A stretch of 64,000 nt of DNA. Origin: Pararhizobium sp. A13. Lineage in GTDB: Bacteria > Pseudomonadota > Alphaproteobacteria > Rhizobiales > Rhizobiaceae. Below, piece by piece: positions 60,908 to 64,000 of the stretch. Each line of letters opens with the position of its first letter. Positions within the stretch are counted from its first letter, which is position 1. Location: positions 868,001 through 932,000 of the forward strand of contig NZ_CP149511.1 of assembly GCF_040126305.1 (NCBI RefSeq). Reading direction: 5' to 3'. Both the position numbers and the translations under genes were made by a program. The notes beneath the pieces are model-generated. The model saw only the letters and a list, made by a program, of their open reading frames with translations, was not told the origin of the DNA and did not search any database.

Positions 60908-62230
60908 TCATGAGGACGCAGCCGAGACGCTGTCAGCAATCTCGTTGCATCGCGACATAGCGCGTTCAAGAATTTCGGATGACGCACCCATCTCTTTCGC
61001 CATCTCAGGCACTTGCCCCAGGCGTTCGGCAAACTTGCGAAGTTCGCAGAAAAGGAGCGCTTGGTCATCTGGGGCGGTCACAAGATCCGCGCAGATCGCT
61101 TTCCAATCCGGCAGGTGGTCGCGGCCGCTTTCTCGCATCGAACCCCATATCGTAGAACGAATAACGCCCTCCTTCGCCAACCGCATGGGCGCGAAATCGA
61201 AAAGCGGCGAGAGCCGTATGGTCCCATCAGGATATTTGTTCAGCGCTGAGTTCCGCCCATGATTGTCGGGATTACCGAGCGCCAGGTTGGCGATGTCTCG
61301 TTTCAGGTACTCCGTGATGTCGGCAACCGGATCAGATGAGAATTGTTTCAGAACGTCGATATAAGCCTCGTGCGTGCCGATATGGCCGAAGTCGGCGACG
61401 CCGATTGCCGACACCAGGCTTTCCTGCCCGAGACGCGCGACCTGGTCATCTTTGCCGTGTTTCCGGTCAAATCGGGATATGATCAGTACGCCCTCTGCGT
61501 AGGTGGACGTCTCCCACACGTTCAGGCCTATCGCTTGGGCAACCCGAGAATAGAGAGCTTCGCCTTCGAGAATGAGGCGGTCCGCGGGCTCCGTGCTGCG
61601 AACGAGTTTCACAATGATGTGGCGCACGGCTTCTTCATCGGCAACGAAGGTGTCAGGGTAATACAGCCCGTCTGCGGCTTGCGTCATCGCCACCTTCGGC
61701 CATTCGCCTTGCAGGCCGCTCGACCCCGAAGCCAGCATGCCGAAACGGTCCGCGACTTCCATGAAGCGATCCGAACGCTCCAGAATATCCTTCTGGGTTA
61801 CGCCTTGGCGCTGAACACCGCGTAGCCGTTCTGCCTCCGCGTCGGCTGCTTCCTTGATGCGTATATTCCCGATTCCACCTGTTGCCGCTCGAAGCAGGAG
61901 CGGAAGATCAGCCTCGCGAGAAGCTTCGCTCAAGCCCAAGTGTTGAGCCAGCTTCCGGCGCGCGTGACCTTGCGGCATGAGATCGAGGAGAAAGGGCGGC
62001 CAGTGACGACTGTAGCGGTTTTCGAGGTCGACGGGGTAGCGGACGGAAAGCGCGCGGTGGTCGCAAACGGTTTGGTTCTTGCCAAAATCGATCGATGCAG
62101 CGGAAGCAAAGTATTCGAGTTCGTAGTCAAGGACCGAAGCGCCCGCATAGCCTGCCACTTCATCACGCAGTTGGAGGGTTGCAGCCTGTTGCCACTCGCC
62201 GTCAATGTGAATCTGAAGAGTCAGCCGCAT
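60908..62230 (-). CDS. hipA: HipA-family serine/threonine kinase toxin
   Basis: A 440-residue HipA-type kinase. The N-terminal subdomain (MRLTLQIHIDGEWQQAATLQL, LENRYSRHWPPFLLDLMPQGHARRKLAQHLGL) is followed by the kinase. The ATP/P-loop region is around SSGLQGEWPKVAM, then HIIVKLVRSTEPADRLILEGEALYSRVAQAIGLNVWETS and the catalytic loop IANLALGNPDNHGRNSAL with the catalytic Asp. The metal-binding DFA is in LSPLFDFAPMRLAKEG. Length is normal for HipA. It would phosphorylate a tRNA synthetase such as GltX to stop growth. The hipB gene follows on the same strand. Confidence 0.92.
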   Translation of the reverse strand: MRLTLQIHIDGEWQQAATLQLRDEVAGYAGASVLDYELEYFASAASIDFGKNQTVCDHRALSVRYPVDLENRYSRHWPPFLLDLMPQGHARRKLAQHLGLSEASREADLPLLLRAATGGIGNIRIKEAADAEAERLRGVQRQGVTQKDILERSDRFMEVADRFGMLASGSSGLQGEWPKVAMTQAADGLYYPDTFVADEEAVRHIIVKLVRSTEPADRLILEGEALYSRVAQAIGLNVWETSTYAEGVLIISRFDRKHGKDDQVARLGQESLVSAIGVADFGHIGTHEAYIDVLKQFSSDPVADITEYLKRDIANLALGNPDNHGRNSALNKYPDGTIRLSPLFDFAPMRLAKEGVIRSTIWGSMRESGRDHLPDWKAICADLVTAPDDQALLFCELRKFAERLGQVPEMAKEMGASSEILERAMSRCNEIADSVSAASS

Positions 62231-62414
62231 ATTGAACCCCTATAATGGTTCATTTAACTCGCACTTGAGGAAAAATCAAACCATCATTATGGGGCAATTA
62301 ATATTGCCTCCTGAACTCATACTCTCAACGGAATGTTTGCAGCGTTGCCGTTAAACCCTCTCCTCCGCGCCTCGCGGCTTGGACAGAATTCTAAGAAAGC
62401 TCCCCGCGCTGAAC

Positions 62415-62699
62415 TCATAGTGGCCCCTGGGTGAAACACCACGACAGATTAGGTCCTTCGACGAGAGCGCCGTTCCATACCGCAACATCTCTCTTGATCA
62501 TGACGTGACGGACACGGTTGAGATTATGGTTCTCTGAGATCGCCAGGTCCGCTCGCCTCCCTTCTTCGATCAGCCCACGATCGGAGGCAAGCTGCGGGAA
62601 AGTCCGGGCGACATTGCCGGTGGCAAGGGCCACCGCTGCTGGCGCCGATAACTGTCGCTTCGTCACCGTGCGTTGCAACGCCGGCAGGATGCTGCCTGA
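62415..62699 (-). pseudogene. C-terminal remnant of an amidohydrolase-family enzyme
   Basis: The minus-strand frame reads APAAVALATGNVARTFPQLASDRGLIEEGRRADLAISENHNLNRVRHVMIKRDVAVWNGALVEG. This is the end of metal-dependent amidohydrolases (ATGNVA..F.....G.I..GR.ADL...D......V..V...G..V..NG), as in PhnM and enamidase-like proteins. No metal-binding residues or start remain. Confidence 0.6.
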
Positions 62700-62871
62700 T
62701 GCATAAGACCGAAATGCTTCCGATACCTCAGATCTATTTAGGACCGATCACCACAGAGTCGCCACCTGAGCGACACTGGTCTTGATCGCCTCAATTTTTT
62801 GTTGTCTATTCCGCGTCACCCTAATGCTCCATTGCTCCGGCAGCGATTGAACCTTTCATTGAGGCGCGACG

Positions 62872-62997
62872 ATGACCTACGACTGGGACGGGAAGCGCAC
62901 CAGGCGCATGAACATGATGCAGAGCATCGCCATCGGCGCAGTGATCTTGCTCGGGTCCACTTTTTTCGCCGCAGCTACAGCACTCGTAATGGAGTAG
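62872..62997 (+). CDS. Very small membrane protein
   Basis: A 41-residue protein (MTYDWDGKRTRRMNMMQSIAIGAVILL, then STFFAAATALVME) with a basic, Trp-containing head and one hydrophobic helix. GAGG lies six bases before the ATG at 62872. A frequent short rhizobial pattern of unknown function. Confidence 0.55.
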   Translation: MTYDWDGKRTRRMNMMQSIAIGAVILLGSTFFAAATALVME

Positions 62998-63000
62998 CGA

Positions 63001-63390
63001 CCGGTTGAGTGCTGCATCGATAATGACGACGAACACGTCGTGTTGATCGGCCGGCCAGTGACCGCCTTGAAGCAATGGCTGGCGGCGGCCGGCATCGAGA
63101 GCGGACCGGTATTCCGAAAGATCGACCAGTGGGGCAACGTCGATCGCCGCGGGTTGACGCCGCAATCCGTCAACCTGATCCTGAAGGCGCGCGTCAAGCA
63201 GGCCGGGCTCGATCCCGCGGCGTTTTCGGCGCACGGGCTACGCTCAGGCTATCTGACCGAGGCCGCCAATCGCGGTATTCCGCTACCGGAAGCCATGCAG
63301 CAATCACTGCACAAGTCGGTGACGCAAGCGGCAAGCTACTACAACAATGCTGAACACAAAAACGGGCGCGCGGCACGATTGGTTATTTAG
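63001..63390 (+). pseudogene. C-terminal half of a tyrosine recombinase/integrase
   Basis: The frame gives VVLIGRPVTALKQWLAAAGIESGPVFRKIDQWGNVDRRGLTPQSVNLILKARVKQAGLDPAAFSAHGLRSGYLTEAANRGIPLPEAMQQSLHKSVTQAASYYNNAEHKNGRAARLVI. The HxxR pair (SAHGLRSG), a later His (LHKSV) and the nucleophile Tyr (AASYYNN) are present, but the first half including the first catalytic Arg is missing. It marks an old integration event. A protein from the GTG at 63040 is possible but would be inactive. Confidence 0.7.
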
Positions 63391-63440
63391 ATCGGGCTCG
63401 GCGCTACTGCGCCGGCCCAATCTCCCCCGATGTGGATGCC

Positions 63441-64000
63441 CTAAACGACCGCGCGTTCGGCCAATCCCATATGGAAACGCACTTCTCCCTTCCCCCCACG
63501 TTTGCCGAGGTAAAGAGCTTGGTCGGCGTTTCGGAGAAGGAAAAGGGGGTCGACGCCGTCGGCAGGTGCAAACGTTACACCGATCGTTGCACTCACCGAA
63601 ACCGTCGTCGCCGGGTCAACGTCGATCGGGCCCTCGATCGCACGGATAATGGTTTTCCCGATGGCTTGGATCTCTTGTGGTTTCTTCCGTCCGGGCAAGA
63701 CCAGGACAAACTCGTCCCCGCCGAGACGGGCGACAAAATCTCGTGGCTCAACTGCCTGGCGGATCCGCTCAGCCACCCTTTTCAATACCTGGTCGCCAGC
63801 ATTGTGCCCGTAAACATCGTTCACAGCCTTGAACCCGTCGAGATCGAGATAAAGAACGGCGAAATCCGATTGGTCGGTCGCTCTTGCCAGTTCCCTCGAG
63901 GCTTTATCGAGGTGCTCGAAAAGGTGCACACGGTTGGGAAGCTGCGTGAGCGCGTCATGCGTGGCGCGCCGTTCACTCTCGCCGATCATGTGTGCGGCAG
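63441..64000 (-). CDS. Diguanylate cyclase (GGDEF domain), partial (runs off right edge)
   Basis: The minus strand is open from the right edge to the stop at 63441, 186 codons. The GGDEF domain is complete: THDALTQLPNRVHLFEHLDKA, FAVLYLDLDGFKAVNDVYGHNAGDQVLKRVAERIRQ, ARLGGDEFVLVL (signature loop) and TVSVSATIGVTFAPADGVDPLFLLRNADQALYLGKRGGKGEVRF. So c-di-GMP synthesis is likely. A product-binding RxxD site is not seen before the signature. An ATG at 63989 is internal; sensor domains probably lie beyond the window. Confidence 0.9.
   Translation of the reverse strand, partial: AAHMIGESERRATHDALTQLPNRVHLFEHLDKASRELARATDQSDFAVLYLDLDGFKAVNDVYGHNAGDQVLKRVAERIRQAVEPRDFVARLGGDEFVLVLPGRKKPQEIQAIGKTIIRAIEGPIDVDPATTVSVSATIGVTFAPADGVDPLFLLRNADQALYLGKRGGKGEVRFHMGLAERAVV

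Overview
The window looks like an accessory replicon or accessory chromosomal region of an alphaproteobacterium of the Rhizobium/Agrobacterium group. The evidence is GC-rich coding, many ABC uptake operons with dedicated GntR, LacI, AraC or MocR regulators, typical rhizobial small proteins, and many decayed gene fragments between intact catabolic operons. I saw no rRNA, tRNA, CRISPR array, replication origin or intact transposase.

Layout. 1-486: start of a mechanosensitive-channel-like gene running off the left edge. 712-966: LysR remnant. 1928-9324: two-component flavin monooxygenase, its flavin reductase, a GlcD-type FAD oxidase, and a polar-amino-acid-type ABC transporter with a HutC-like regulator. 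9385-10557: VapC remnant and an intact PIN toxin/antitoxin pair. 11115-11528: DUF983 protein. 11656-21167: a MocR-type regulator divergent from a complete Nit1C-type nitrilase cluster (nitrogen-starvation protein, nitrilase, radical SAM, GNAT, AIR-synthase-like, glycosyltransferase, small protein, flavin oxidoreductase, LnmK/Pnap_2097-like protein). A near-consensus sigma-54 promoter lies 53 bases before its first gene. 21176-24854: hipBA, pirin and RTX remnants, an AraC and a TetR regulator, and small genes. 25163-36671: two paralogous divergent FCD-GntR regulators and a long operon (DHDPS-family lyase, aldehyde dehydrogenase, DadA-type oxidase, betaine-type ABC transporter, proline-racemase-family enzyme) ending in a GlxA-type regulator. 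37099-41804: a Hint-domain protein and a run of small minus-strand genes with a SRAP/HMCES protein. 42172-44755: Lrp divergent from ornithine cyclodeaminase and CtlX, an arginine/citrulline module. 45022-46855: class III cyclase and a peroxiredoxin-like protein. 46930-60458: ROK and oxidoreductase remnants, then a pectin/uronate locus (ThuA-like, LacI, sugar ABC transporter, GH105, large uncharacterised protein, KduI, KduD) in which two genes carry frameshifts. 60575-62230: intact hipBA. 62415-63390: amidohydrolase remnant, small membrane protein and tyrosine recombinase fragment. 63441-64000: GGDEF protein running off the right edge.

How it fits together. Most loci are self-contained uptake-plus-catabolism cassettes for nitrogen-rich or plant-derived compounds: an aminopolycarboxylate or S-alkylated amino acid at the first, nitrile or cyanide nitrogen at Nit1C, betaine or hydroxyproline-like compounds at the third, arginine/citrulline, and unsaturated rhamnogalacturonan products. 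The most interesting system is the Nit1C cluster with its sigma-54 promoter and divergent MocR regulator. Next come the proline-racemase-family protein lacking its second catalytic cysteine and the paired AATGAAA-type inverted repeats of the pectin locus.
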